Positions 24,361-32,093 of a stretch of DNA of 64,000 bases are shown in pieces; the first letter of the stretch is position 1, and every line of letters starts with the position of its first letter. Under the pieces are notes generated by a model that worked only from the letters and a program-made list of their open reading frames with translations, ran no database searches and was not told the DNA's origin. The stretch covers positions 62,001-126,000 of the forward strand of contig JAHBXX010000004.1 in NCBI GenBank assembly GCA_019636245.1. Direction: 5' to 3'. Position numbers and translations under genes: made by a program. This stretch comes from Planctomycetota bacterium. Lineage in GTDB: Bacteria > Planctomycetota > UBA1135 > UBA2386.

Positions 24361-24649
24361 CGGTGCGCAGGTCAGCGTTGCCCGTGAAGCGATCGACCTC
24401 TTTGCCTTCCTTGAAGAAGACGCAGGTCGGCACGCTCATGATGCCGAGGTTCGCCGCCGAGTCCTGGGCGGCGTCGATGTCGATCTTGTAGACGTCCATC
24501 CGGCCCTTGTACTCGCCGGCGACCTTCTCGATCGTCGGTGCCAGGGCCTTGCAGGGCTGGCACCAACTGGCGGAGAAATCGACCAGCACGGGGACCTTGG
24601 CGGCCTGGAGCGTGCTCAGGAAGTTGGCGTCGGTGAGTTCGGTGACCAT
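24329..24649 (-). CDS. thioredoxin with WCQPC active site
   Basis: 106 residues, normal thioredoxin length: VPVLVDFSASWCQPCKALAPTI contains the redox pair C30 and C33, and the cis-proline region is in GIMSVPTCVFFKEG. The active site is WCQPC rather than WCGPC; the change should alter redox potential, but the rest is conventional cytoplasmic thioredoxin. The start MVTELTDANF at 24649 is the family's usual beginning. Its 3' end overlaps the convergent small membrane-protein gene by 32 bp. It lies downstream of the DUF1858 and Mrp genes on the same strand, with 197 bp between. Confidence 0.9.
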   Translation of the reverse strand: MVTELTDANFLSTLQAAKVPVLVDFSASWCQPCKALAPTIEKVAGEYKGRMDVYKIDIDAAQDSAANLGIMSVPTCVFFKEGKEVDRFTGNADLRTVKGHVDRVLG

Positions 24650-24846
24650 GGGTTTCGTGGTGGCTCGGGTCCGCCGTCGCGGCAGCGACATTCTGACCCT
24701 CGGTGACGGGCGTGCAAGGCGTTCGTCGTGCGGCGTGCCACGGGTGGCCCGCCGGTCGACACGGAACGGCTGCTCGCGGCGACTCGCGCCCTCGATGCGC
24801 GGTGGCGGGCGAGCCGTCGGTTTCTGGGTCAGGCCCCGGATCCGGG

Positions 24847-25071
24847 TCAGGCTCCGGTGCGGTTCATCGCGGCCAGCAGCCGTTCGGTCGGGATCCCGTT
24901 CTGCATCGCCACGTCCTCGATCGAGTCGTGGGGATTGAAGCCGCAGTTGCGGCAGCCGCCGAGGTGGAAGTCGCGCATCAGGACCATGCCGAGCGAAGGG
25001 TCGGCGGTCAGGACCTCGAGCATCGTGGACTTCGGGGTGAAGGCGGTCTTCTTGTCGGTGTTCTGGTGCAT
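24847..25071 (-). CDS. DUF1858-like small protein
   Basis: 74 residues. After a short hydrophilic tail, residues 12-70 follow the DUF1858/ScdA-N pattern: FTPKSTMLEVLTADPSLGMVL, then a central CxxC in GGCRNCGFNP and the helix DSIEDVAMQNGIPTERLLAAMN. DUF1858 proteins are thought to take part in redox or Fe-S handling, often next to hybrid cluster proteins. Here it follows the Mrp Fe-S carrier gene by 8 bp, which supports a role in Fe-S or disulfide chemistry. Confidence 0.8.
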   Translation of the reverse strand: MHQNTDKKTAFTPKSTMLEVLTADPSLGMVLMRDFHLGGCRNCGFNPHDSIEDVAMQNGIPTERLLAAMNRTGA

Positions 25072-25079
25072 GATTCGAT

Positions 25080-26144
25080 TCACTCTGCGTTGGCGATGCT
25101 GATCCGTTGGGCGACCTTGCCGGCGATCTCGACCATGGCGCGCGCACTGGCGGACTCGGGCGCGGCGAGCACGATCGGCCGCCCCGTGTCGCCGCCTTCG
25201 CGGACGGCCATCTCGATCGGCACCTGACCGAGCAGGGGAATGCCGAACTCGCGTTCGATCCGCGCGCCGCCACCGGTGCCGAAGAGGTGGTAACGCTCGC
25301 CCGAACCGGGTGGCTGGAACCAAGCCATGTTCTCGACGACGCCGAGCACGGGCACGTTCACGGTCTGGAACATGCGGATGGCCTTCTTCACGTCCAGCAC
25401 CGAGACATCCTGCGGGGTCGTGACGATGACGGCCCCCATGAGGTGCGCTTGCTGGCTCAGGGACAACTGGGCGTCGCCTGTGCCCGGGGGCAGGTCGACG
25501 ATCAGGTAGTCGAGATCCCGCCAGGCGACATCGAACAGGAACTGCCGCACCGCCGAGTGCAGCATGGGCCCACGCCAGATCACCGGTTGGTCCTCGGCCA
25601 CCAGCAGCGCCATCGACATGACCTGCAACCCGTGGCGCTCGAAGGGCACGATGCGCTTGTCCTCGACGGCGGGCTGGCCCGAGACCCCCAGCATCAGCGG
25701 CACGTTGGGGCCGTAGACGTCGGCGTCGAGGATGCCGACCTTGGCCCCGGCAGCCCGGAGGGCGCAGGCGAGGTTCACGGCGACCGTCGACTTGCCGACG
25801 CCGCCCTTGCCGGAGGACACGGCCACGACGTTCTTGACGCCCGGGATCAGCCCCTTCTCGCCCAGGACCGGACGGCTTGCGGTCACCCTGGCCGAGAGGG
25901 TGACCTCGACGCGCTCGACGCCGGGCAGCCTGCCCACGGCCTGCTGCGCCTGGTCGCGCATCAGGTCCTTGACCGGGCAGGCGGGCGTCGTCAGCTCGAG
26001 CGTGAAGGCGACGTTGCTGCCGCAGATGCGCAGGTCCTTCACGAAGCCCAGCTCGACCACATCCCGCCGCAGGTCGGGGTCCTGTACGGCGCGCAGCGCG
26101 TCGAGCACGGCGGCTTCGGTCGGGGCGGCAAGCGGCATGGCCAT
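25080..26144 (-). CDS. Mrp/NBP35 family Fe-S cluster carrier ATPase
   Basis: 354 residues from ATG 26144. The N-terminal DUF59 (MIP18-like) domain covers about 6-90 (AVLDALRAVQDPDLRRDVVELGFV, with the active-site Cys in PACPVKD). The P-loop ATPase domain starts with AVSSGKGGVGKSTVAVNLA and has DADVYGPNVP and DLPPGTGDAQL. The C-terminal CxxC that binds the cluster in classical Mrp/ApbC is not visible: the corresponding segment reads VVENMAWFQPPGSGERYHLFG, so cluster binding may use other residues. Family role: transfer of 4Fe-4S clusters to target proteins in the cytoplasm. It is followed by the DUF1858 and thioredoxin genes. An ATG at 26174 would add 10 residues. Confidence 0.88.
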   Translation of the reverse strand: MAMPLAAPTEAAVLDALRAVQDPDLRRDVVELGFVKDLRICGSNVAFTLELTTPACPVKDLMRDQAQQAVGRLPGVERVEVTLSARVTASRPVLGEKGLIPGVKNVVAVSSGKGGVGKSTVAVNLACALRAAGAKVGILDADVYGPNVPLMLGVSGQPAVEDKRIVPFERHGLQVMSMALLVAEDQPVIWRGPMLHSAVRQFLFDVAWRDLDYLIVDLPPGTGDAQLSLSQQAHLMGAVIVTTPQDVSVLDVKKAIRMFQTVNVPVLGVVENMAWFQPPGSGERYHLFGTGGGARIEREFGIPLLGQVPIEMAVREGGDTGRPIVLAAPESASARAMVEIAGKVAQRISIANAE

Positions 26145-26151
26145 CGCCCGA

Positions 26152-26181
26152 GAAATAGCCTGAGAATAGGGCACATTTCAA
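26152..26181 (-). promoter_or_regulatory. putative mrp promoter
   Basis: On the minus strand, TTGAAA (26181-26176) and TATTTC (26157-26152) with an 18-bp spacer; the start codon ATG 26144 begins 8 nt after the -10 element. This AT-rich patch stands out from its surroundings. Confidence 0.4.
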
Positions 26182-26396
26182 GCCCTGCCGGATTCCGTCC
26201 GCCGGCCTGCGCCAGCGTCGGCCCGGCACCACCGGCGAGGCAGCGCCGCCTGCGCCCGGCGACTGCCGCCAGGATCGCCGGGGGCGGAAGCAAACCCCGG
26301 CCGGTTCCGTCCTAGTCCTTTCGCCGTCGCGCCGATCGCGGCAGCATCGGCGTGCACCCGGCGTGCAAGGCCCGTCCCCTCCCCTGGAACCTGCCC

Positions 26397-27350
26397 ATGA
26401 TCGCATTCTGTCGCCTCCTTCCCCTGCTGCTGCTGGCTGTCGTTGCCAAGGGGCAGGAAGACCGGTTGTCCGAGCGGGAAGCGGAGATGGAGCGGCGCAT
26501 CCGGGCCCGCGCGGAACGCGGCAATGGCGAGAAGCAGGAGCGCGATGGCGAGCGCACGGAGAAGGACGAAGAAGAGGAGTTGGCGCGGCTGACGCCGGAA
26601 GAGCGGCTCGCGCGTTCGGTTCGCAGCAATGCGTCCGCCTTCTGCCGCTTCGTCCCGGCCCTGAAGCCCGCGAAACTGCTGCCCGGCCAGAGCGGAACAT
26701 TGGTGATCTCGGCCCTCTTCAACGGCCAGGCCGTGATGCCGTCGCCCGCGCCGATGGAGATGCTCGGGGGGAGCCGCCAGGGTGTCGTCACCCTCGGTGG
26801 GCTCTCCGTCCAACCCGCGGAGATGGGACGGCACGCGTCGGCCTACCTTGGGCGCCCCGTCTACGACAACTACGCGATCCTCGAGATTCCCGTGACCGTG
26901 GCGCCCGACGCCCCGCTCGGCACCAAGCAGCCGGTGAGCGTCGACCTCCGGTTCGACATCTACGATGGTGCATCGGCGCAGCCGATCGGCCGGTTCGTCG
27001 ATCGCATCAACGCCGAGGTCGAAGTGGGGCGCGTGCCCGACCCCGCCGTGGTCGGCATGCCGGTCGCCGGGGGCGAAGCTGGCTCCCCAGGGGAGGCACC
27101 GTCGACGGCCGCACCAAGCCAGGCCGCGGCGCCGGCGGCGGGCTCTGCCGATCGCGTCCTCGGCGCCCAGGCCTCGACGTCCGAGCCGGAGTCCCAGGCC
27201 CCCCCCGCCCCGGAGCCGGAGGGCCCGGGGGCGACCGAGCCGGATTGGTCCCGGTTGGCCGCCGAGGATCACGCCTCCCCGGCACCGTTCTGGATCGGCG
27301 GTGGCGTCCTGCTGCTGGCGCTCGTCCTGCTGCTGACGCGCAAGAAGTAG
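26397..27350 (+). CDS. secreted DsbD-alpha-like protein, Cys-free
   Basis: 317 residues from ATG 26397. Signal peptide IAFCRLLPLLLLAVVAKGQ (cleavage after KG or GQ), a charged helical segment (about 25-75, Glu/Arg-rich, possibly a short coiled coil), then a beta domain (about 85-205) with the pattern of the DsbD N-terminal fold: AILEIPVTVAPDAPLGT and VDLRFDIYDGASAQ, but the cysteines of DsbD-alpha are missing. A Pro/Ala/Glu linker (about 215-290) leads to a C-terminal membrane helix and KK end. It is therefore an outside domain tethered by its C-terminus; function unknown. In-frame ATG 26352 precedes but the shorter form begins at the signal peptide. Confidence 0.65.
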   Translation: MIAFCRLLPLLLLAVVAKGQEDRLSEREAEMERRIRARAERGNGEKQERDGERTEKDEEEELARLTPEERLARSVRSNASAFCRFVPALKPAKLLPGQSGTLVISALFNGQAVMPSPAPMEMLGGSRQGVVTLGGLSVQPAEMGRHASAYLGRPVYDNYAILEIPVTVAPDAPLGTKQPVSVDLRFDIYDGASAQPIGRFVDRINAEVEVGRVPDPAVVGMPVAGGEAGSPGEAPSTAAPSQAAAPAAGSADRVLGAQASTSEPESQAPPAPEPEGPGATEPDWSRLAAEDHASPAPFWIGGGVLLLALVLLLTRKK

Positions 27351-27352
27351 GC

Positions 27353-27376
27353 GCTCCCCGCCCTCCTTCGGGGAGC
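27353..27376 (+). terminator. hairpin after the DsbD-alpha-like gene
   Basis: Perfect 8-bp stem GCTCCCCG / CGGGGAGC with the loop CCCTCCTT, two bases after the stop codon. No T-run. Confidence 0.5.
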
Positions 27377-27408
27377 CCAGGCACCTCGCCCCCGTCGTGT
27401 CGGGCATG

Positions 27409-27493
27409 GTTGTTGTCGTCCGCGCCCCCAAGTGGTGCGTCCGCCCGTATCGGAACGACGAACAACTTGCTGGCGCGGCGCTCGTATCGAGCG
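27409..27493 (+). promoter_or_regulatory. structured leader of the sigma-factor gene
   Basis: An imperfect inverted repeat pairs GTTGTTGTCGT (27409-27419) with ACGACGAACAAC (27455-27466) around a 28-nt loop, followed by the small hairpin CGCTCG-TAT-CGAGCG (27479-27493). Both lie 35-120 nt before the ATG, so they can fold in a leader transcript. Regulatory meaning is inferred only. Confidence 0.4.
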
Positions 27494-27526
27494 TCGCGGA
27501 GGCCAACTGCCACGGAGGCGATGCAA

Positions 27527-28729
27527 ATGCTGTCCAAGATCTTGCCGAAGCGGCGTAACCGTCTGCCGGACGGGCAGATCGTTTCCCTCGAGCAGTTGGA
27601 CCAGATGCTCGACGTGACGACCGACCGGTTCGTCGCCACGGTGGAGCGACTGGCCGACGAGTTCGGCCGGAGCCGTGCCACCCTGGATCTGGCTACCTTC
27701 CGCGAGATGCGGCGGGTGGCTGCCAATCCGGCAGTCCTGGCTGACATCCCCGACTTGCGCGGCACGACCTACCAGACCGAACTCCGGCGCATCCAACCGA
27801 TGGATCGCGACGAGGAGTTCCGCATGGCGCGTCGCCACGAGTTCCTCCGCGTGCTCGTGCAACGGCACCTGCGCGCTGCAGGCTTCCCGGAGGAGCAGAT
27901 CGAGGCGTCGATCCGGCGGCCGGCCCGCGAGACCGTCGCGGAGTTGCGGGCCCGCCCTAGCGACGCTCCGGTCGACCGGGGGTGGTTGGCGACCATGGTC
28001 GAGCAGTTCGAGGAGCTGCGCAATCTCTACGTCGAAGGGGCGCTCTACATCGTGCTCAGCACGGTGAACCGCTACCGCGGGCTCGGCGTCGACACCGCCG
28101 ACCTGATCCAGGAGGGCAACGCGTCCCTGTTCCAGGCGATCGACGGCTTCGACTGGCGGCGCGACGTCCGCTTCCGCACCTATGCCCAGTACTGGGTGCA
28201 TCAGGCGGTCCTGAAGATGCTCTACAACAGTTCGCGCACCGTTCGGGTGCCGATCTGGGTGCAGAAGATCCTCGGCAAGATCCGACGGGCCCAGGAAGCA
28301 GGCCGCCGGGAAGGCCGCGAACTGTCGCACGAGGAGATCGGAGCCCGGGTCGGCATTCCTGCCGAGCGCGTGGCTTGGGTTCTGAACACCCGTCGCTATG
28401 CCGTCAGTCTGGATGCCGAGACCTCGGCAGGCGAGGGCGGCACCCTGGCGCAGGCGTTGCCGGACCCGAACCAGGTGCCGATCCCCGACGCCATCCCGCC
28501 TGGCGATCTGCGGCAGGCTCTCGACGAGGCGATGTCCGATCTGCCGCCGCGGGAGCAGCGCATCTTGCGGCGCCGATTCGGTCTCGACGGCCACGAGCCC
28601 CAGACTCTCGGCGAGATCGCGGTGGAGCTGGGAATCACCGCCGAGCGAGTCCGGCAACTGCAGAACGCCGCCATCGGCAGGATCAAGAAGCCGGCCAAGC
28701 TCCGGCAACTGCAGGCCTTCGTCGACTGA
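27527..28729 (+). CDS. sigma-70 family RNA polymerase sigma factor with unusual N-terminus
   Basis: 400 residues. Regions: a region 1.2-like helix DRDEEFRMARRHEFLRVLVQ (about 93-112), region 2 from about 153 (GALYIVLSTVNRYRGLGVDT, DLIQEGNASLFQAIDGFDW, then the -10-reading FRTYAQYWVHQAVLKMLY), region 3 (about 235-310) and region 4 (about 329-400) with LPPREQRILRRRFGLDG, IAVELGITAERVRQLQ as the helix-turn-helix for the -35. Region 1.1 is missing and residues 1-90 match nothing I know, so it is a group 2/3 factor rather than RpoD. ATG 27527 is preferred over 27521 because GGAGG lies 8 bases before it. The leader is strongly structured. Confidence 0.85.
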   Translation: MLSKILPKRRNRLPDGQIVSLEQLDQMLDVTTDRFVATVERLADEFGRSRATLDLATFREMRRVAANPAVLADIPDLRGTTYQTELRRIQPMDRDEEFRMARRHEFLRVLVQRHLRAAGFPEEQIEASIRRPARETVAELRARPSDAPVDRGWLATMVEQFEELRNLYVEGALYIVLSTVNRYRGLGVDTADLIQEGNASLFQAIDGFDWRRDVRFRTYAQYWVHQAVLKMLYNSSRTVRVPIWVQKILGKIRRAQEAGRREGRELSHEEIGARVGIPAERVAWVLNTRRYAVSLDAETSAGEGGTLAQALPDPNQVPIPDAIPPGDLRQALDEAMSDLPPREQRILRRRFGLDGHEPQTLGEIAVELGITAERVRQLQNAAIGRIKKPAKLRQLQAFVD

Positions 28730-28739
28730 TGCCGGCGCT

Positions 28740-29636
28740 TCAGCCGGCCCCCTCGTCCGCCGGATCGACACCCTCGCCGGCGTTGGCCAGCATCTCCGGC
28801 CAGGCGTCGTCGAACAACCGCCGGTAGACGGAGGGGCGCTGGTCGCGGTGCACCGGCAGGATGCGTTGCATCGTGCGGACCTTGCGTAGTTCGATCTCCG
28901 CGACCAGGGCGCCCGAGTCGCCAGCGCCTGCCACCAGGATCTCGCCCGTCGGATCGACGATGCGGCCATCGCCCGGGAACGACTGCAGTTCCTGGCTCTT
29001 CGGCGACGGTTCCTGTCCGGTGCGGTTGCTGCCGAGCACGAACACCTCGTTCTCGATGGCTCGCGCGCGGAGCAGGGTTCGCCAGTGCTGGGCCCTTGCC
29101 TCGGGCCACTGGCCAGGAACCAGGAGCAGCTGGACGCCCTTGTGGAAGTAGTAGCGGGCCAGTTCCGGGAACCGGAGGTCGTAGCAGATCAGGATGCCCA
29201 GTCGCCCCAGCCGCGTGGCGAAGACCTTGGGCTCGTTGCCCGCCGCGTGGCGGCGTGGCTCCAGGTTCGGGGAGAACAGGTGGATCTTGCGGTAGGAGCC
29301 CAATGACTCGCCGCGGTCGAACACGGTCGCGGTGTTGTAGATCCGCCCTGCATCGGCCTCGATCGCGCTGCCGACGGCGATCAAGTCGTGGGTCGCCGTC
29401 AGCTCCTGCAGTTCGCGGTCCGCGGCCTCGGCGGCTGCGATCGTCGCATCGTCGAACGTCGACAGGAACGACGTCGACCACAACTCGGGCAGGACGCAGA
29501 GCGCGGCACCGGCGGCCGCGGCCTCCTCGATGCCCGCCCGCATGGCGGCACAGTTGGCCGCGACGTCACCCGACCGCACGTCGAACTGGATGCACGCCGC
29601 GCGGAAGGTCTCGACGGTCGGTTGGTTCGCAGTCAC
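28740..29636 (-). CDS. carbon-nitrogen hydrolase (nitrilase/omega-amidase-like)
   Basis: 298 residues of the nitrilase superfamily: the catalytic triad is Glu in LCVLPELW, Lys in SYRKIHLFSP, and Cys in LGILICYDLRFPEL. The RKIHLF and CYDLRFPEL patterns are those of Nit2/omega-amidase, which releases ammonia from 2-oxoglutaramate or 2-oxosuccinamate; YafV-like enzymes share this. It starts with GTG 29636, seven bases after a TATCCT element. The sigma factor gene converges on it, stop codons ten bases apart. Confidence 0.85.
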   Translation of the reverse strand: MTANQPTVETFRAACIQFDVRSGDVAANCAAMRAGIEEAAAAGAALCVLPELWSTSFLSTFDDATIAAAEAADRELQELTATHDLIAVGSAIEADAGRIYNTATVFDRGESLGSYRKIHLFSPNLEPRRHAAGNEPKVFATRLGRLGILICYDLRFPELARYYFHKGVQLLLVPGQWPEARAQHWRTLLRARAIENEVFVLGSNRTGQEPSPKSQELQSFPGDGRIVDPTGEILVAGAGDSGALVAEIELRKVRTMQRILPVHRDQRPSVYRRLFDDAWPEMLANAGEGVDPADEGAG

Positions 29637-29643
29637 CCGGGAC

Positions 29644-29649
29644 AGGATA
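29644..29649 (-). promoter_or_regulatory. putative -10 element of the amidase gene
   Basis: TATCCT on the minus strand, 7 nt before the GTG start at 29636; a transcript would begin at or beside the start codon (leaderless). Confidence 0.45.
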
Positions 29650-29747
29650 GCCCATCGCCGCCGCCGCGCCGCAGCGGAGTGCCGCGCCGTCCGCTGGCCG
29701 TGCGCGGCAGGTGACGCCTTGGTGCGCGGGCGTCGCCCGCGCCCGGT

Positions 29748-30179
29748 TCAGCCCTTGAACAGCATGTCGTCGGTCGGCAGCCCCGGGGACTTCCGGTTGC
29801 GGGGCGCGGCGTTCGTCCGGGTTTCGACGATCAGCTGGTCGCTGGGCTTGAAGATGATCGTCTCCTTGTTGGCGACGTCGATGCTCTCGCCCGTGAGCGG
29901 GTGCTTGTAGGCCCGCCCCTTGCGGATCCGGCGTTCGAAGGTGCCGAAGCCCTTCACCGCCACCTTGCCCCGGCCGCGCAGCAGATCGCTCACGGCGTCC
30001 AGCACGGCGTCGAGGACGCGCGCTGCCGTGCGCCGCGGCACGTTCAGTTCCTCGGCGACCTTGTCGGCGAGGATCCCCTTGTTGGCCTGACGGCCGAAGG
30101 CCTCTTCGGCCGCGGCGGCGAGCTTGCCCGCCGCCTGATCCATGCGTTCCATCGCGTCCTGCTTCGTGGTGCGAGTCAT
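29748..30179 (-). CDS. HU/IHF-family DNA-binding protein with long C-terminal tail
   Basis: 143 residues. The HU/IHF core is present: GILADKVAEELNVPRRTAARVLDAVLDAVSDLLRGRGKV, KGFGTFERRIRKGRAYKHPLTGESI, with the beta-arm region between. It is 50 residues longer than HU, mainly an N-terminal helix (about 1-40) and a C-terminal tail PRNRKSPGLPTDDMLFKG. ATG 30179 has GGGGAAG 7 bases before it; a GTG at 30257 overlaps the upstream stop by 4 bp but would add a hydrophilic stretch not seen in HU. It would bend or wrap DNA. It follows the MinD-like gene. Confidence 0.8.
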   Translation of the reverse strand: MTRTTKQDAMERMDQAAGKLAAAAEEAFGRQANKGILADKVAEELNVPRRTAARVLDAVLDAVSDLLRGRGKVAVKGFGTFERRIRKGRAYKHPLTGESIDVANKETIIFKPSDQLIVETRTNAAPRNRKSPGLPTDDMLFKG

Positions 30180-30253
30180 CACTTGCTTCCCCTGGTTCCC
30201 TCGTGGCCTGTTGCCGGCCGGCTCTCCGCCTGCCGTGTGGTCCGACTTCCCCG

Positions 30254-31069
30254 TCACGTCCTGGCGGCCTGCGGCGTCGTACGCGGCGCCCCGACGTAGC
30301 GTTCGAGGCCCGAAACGAGTTTCGCCAGGTATCGCGCAGCGACGCTGCCGGGGAAGACTTCGCTGAAGGGGGCGCGCTTCAAGACCGCGCCCTCAACGGA
30401 GCTATCTTCCGGCAGGAGGCCGAGCCAGTTGAGGTCGAAGCCCAGAAAGCGCTCCGTGCAGCCCTTCAGCTTCAGGAACACCTGCTCCGCTTCCTCGGGT
30501 GAGCGCACCCGGTTCACCACGCAGTGGATCGGCTTGTTGTAGCCGTCCTGCACCAGGACCTTGACGATCCCATAGGCGTCGGCGATCGCGGCGAAGTTGC
30601 TGGTGGTCACCACGATCGCGTGGTCGGCGAGGTGAACGAAGTCGGTCACGCCCTTCGACACGCCCGCGCCGGTGTCGAGGAGGACGACATCGCAGAACGG
30701 CGCCAGTTCCTCGACGGCGACGCAGATGCGGGCCCGCCCGTTGTCGTCCAGGTTGGCCATCTCCTTCACGCCGCTGCCGCCGCTGATGAACTTCACCTTG
30801 CAGGGGCCGGTCTCGATGATCTGGGCCAGCTCGGCCTTGCCCTCGACGTAGTCCGACAGGGTCTTCGCCGGCTTGATGCCGGCCAGGATGTGCGCGTTGG
30901 CCAGGCCGAGATCGGTGTCGACGATGATCGTGCGATGCCCGCGCCGGCTGAACTCGCAGGCGAGGTTGACCGACAAGGACGTCTTGCCGACGCCGCCCTT
31001 GCCGGATGTCACGGCGAAGATCGTGGCCCGCTTGCCTGCCTGGTCCGGCGTGTTGAGTTGCTCACCCAT
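30254..31069 (-). CDS. MinD/FlhG-like ParA-type ATPase
   Basis: 271 residues with a deviant Walker A box at residues 22-30 (SGKGGVGKT, containing the signature Lys), NLACEFSRRGHRTIIVDTDLGLAN, and VVLLDTGAGVSKG as the DTGAG variant of the Walker B/switch II region that is typical of FlhG/YlxH and MinD-like proteins. It lacks the C-terminal amphipathic helix of MinD in recognisable form. Members position flagella, pili, chemoreceptors or division machinery by ATP-driven dimerisation; there are no flagellar, min or par partner genes here, so its cargo is unknown. It is followed by the HU-like gene. Confidence 0.85.
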   Translation of the reverse strand: MGEQLNTPDQAGKRATIFAVTSGKGGVGKTSLSVNLACEFSRRGHRTIIVDTDLGLANAHILAGIKPAKTLSDYVEGKAELAQIIETGPCKVKFISGGSGVKEMANLDDNGRARICVAVEELAPFCDVVLLDTGAGVSKGVTDFVHLADHAIVVTTSNFAAIADAYGIVKVLVQDGYNKPIHCVVNRVRSPEEAEQVFLKLKGCTERFLGFDLNWLGLLPEDSSVEGAVLKRAPFSEVFPGSVAARYLAKLVSGLERYVGAPRTTPQAART

Positions 31070-31263
31070 GGTTCGTCCCGTCCGCTCGCGGCGGCACGTG
31101 TGGGATCATCGGCAAGCGGCTTGCCGGAGCTTGTGTCCAAGTGCGGGACGCCGTGCGAGCCACGGCTCAACCCGCCACGCACGGCAGCCGATCCCGGGGG
31201 GGCCGAGCTGGCTGGCGACGACGCCTGCCCAGGGTCGGTCCCGGCGCTCCTTGCGAATCCAAC

Positions 31264-31752
31264 ATGCCGTCGCACCCGCGGCGTTCCACTGATCGCGGCG
31301 TCCAGCCGTTGGCCCTGGCCGCCAGTCGGCACCTGGCGTTGGTACTGCCGGTGCTGGTGGTCGCGGCCACGTCGCTGCTGCTCGTCGATCACTGCCGCGT
31401 CCTGCTCGCGGATGCCGGTGCCGCCGATCGCGTCGTGCGCGCCGACCTGCGCCTGGTCTTCGTCCTGGGTGGGTTCGTGCTGGCCTGCGCCGCCCTGGTC
31501 GGGGTCCAGGCCGCAAGGGTCGCCGGGCGGCTGATGGGGCCGGAGCGCAGGCTGGTGGACGCCTTGCGCCGCATGCGCAGCGGAGATCTCGCCTTCCGCG
31601 TCCACGTGCGGCGCGGCGATCCCCTGACCGGGGTCGTCCGGGAGTGCAACGAACTGCTCGACTGGCTGAACGCCAATCCGCCAGCTGGGGTGCGTACCGG
31701 CGGCGACGTCATCGAGATGGAGTCCGCGGTCGCGGCCGAGGACACGCCGTGA
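31264..31752 (+). CDS. HAMP-type membrane protein (paralogue of the 14519 protein)
   Basis: 162 residues. Two membrane helices (about 17-38 and 60-83) with a short loop between, then a HAMP-like module: GRLMGPERRLVDALRRMRSGDLAFRVHVRRGDPLTGVVRECNELLDWL, ending in a short acidic tail. No output domain. It heads a 4-bp-overlapping operon with two membrane/secreted proteins. The architecture matches the gene at 14519, which also accompanies envelope fibre genes. ATG 31264 begins just before TM1; upstream in-frame starts only add low-complexity residues. Confidence 0.7.
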   Translation: MPSHPRRSTDRGVQPLALAASRHLALVLPVLVVAATSLLLVDHCRVLLADAGAADRVVRADLRLVFVLGGFVLACAALVGVQAARVAGRLMGPERRLVDALRRMRSGDLAFRVHVRRGDPLTGVVRECNELLDWLNANPPAGVRTGGDVIEMESAVAAEDTP

Positions 31753-32093
31753 CCGGGACGGCCGCGGAGGCGAACGGGCTGCGCGCCGCCCGGAGGCACG
31801 GTCTCCGGCTCGGTCCACGCGGCGGCGAGTGGCTGGTTGCGGCGATCGTGCTGTTGGTGAGCGGCTGGGCAGCGCAGCAACTGCGCGCATGTGCCGGCGA
31901 GCTGGATGGAGCCGTCGAGAATCGGCGTCGCCAGATCGTGCAGCTCGGCGAACTGATGGGCGCACCGGTGCTGCCGGCGACGGGCACGCAACCCTTGACG
32001 GGCCTGTTCGCCGATCACGACGTCGTGGTGGGGACCACGGCCTGGGGGCGGCAACTGGCGCTGCGTCCGCATGCCCAGGCGAGCCGGCGATGA
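31749..32093 (+). CDS. small single-span membrane protein
   Basis: 114 residues from GTG 31749, overlapping the preceding stop by 4 bp (GTGA). A basic N-terminus leads to one membrane helix (about 28-45), then a helix that may be coiled (about 48-68). It lacks the GFTLxE cleavage pattern of pilins. Function unknown; the position and size resemble PilN/PilO- or FtsL-like partners, but no motif supports that. Confidence 0.5.
   Translation: MTGTAAEANGLRAARRHGLRLGPRGGEWLVAAIVLLVSGWAAQQLRACAGELDGAVENRRRQIVQLGELMGAPVLPATGTQPLTGLFADHDVVVGTTAWGRQLALRPHAQASRR

Noticed and set aside
24650-24846. Possible promoter TTGCAC-17-AGAATG before the thioredoxin gene
   Set aside because: The -10 match is poor and the gap shows no other signal, so I do not list it as a feature.
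31111-31125. GGCAAGC/GCTTGCC inverted repeat as an operator between minD-like and HAMP genes
   Set aside because: The arms are almost touching and such short GC palindromes are common here; no second copy is present.
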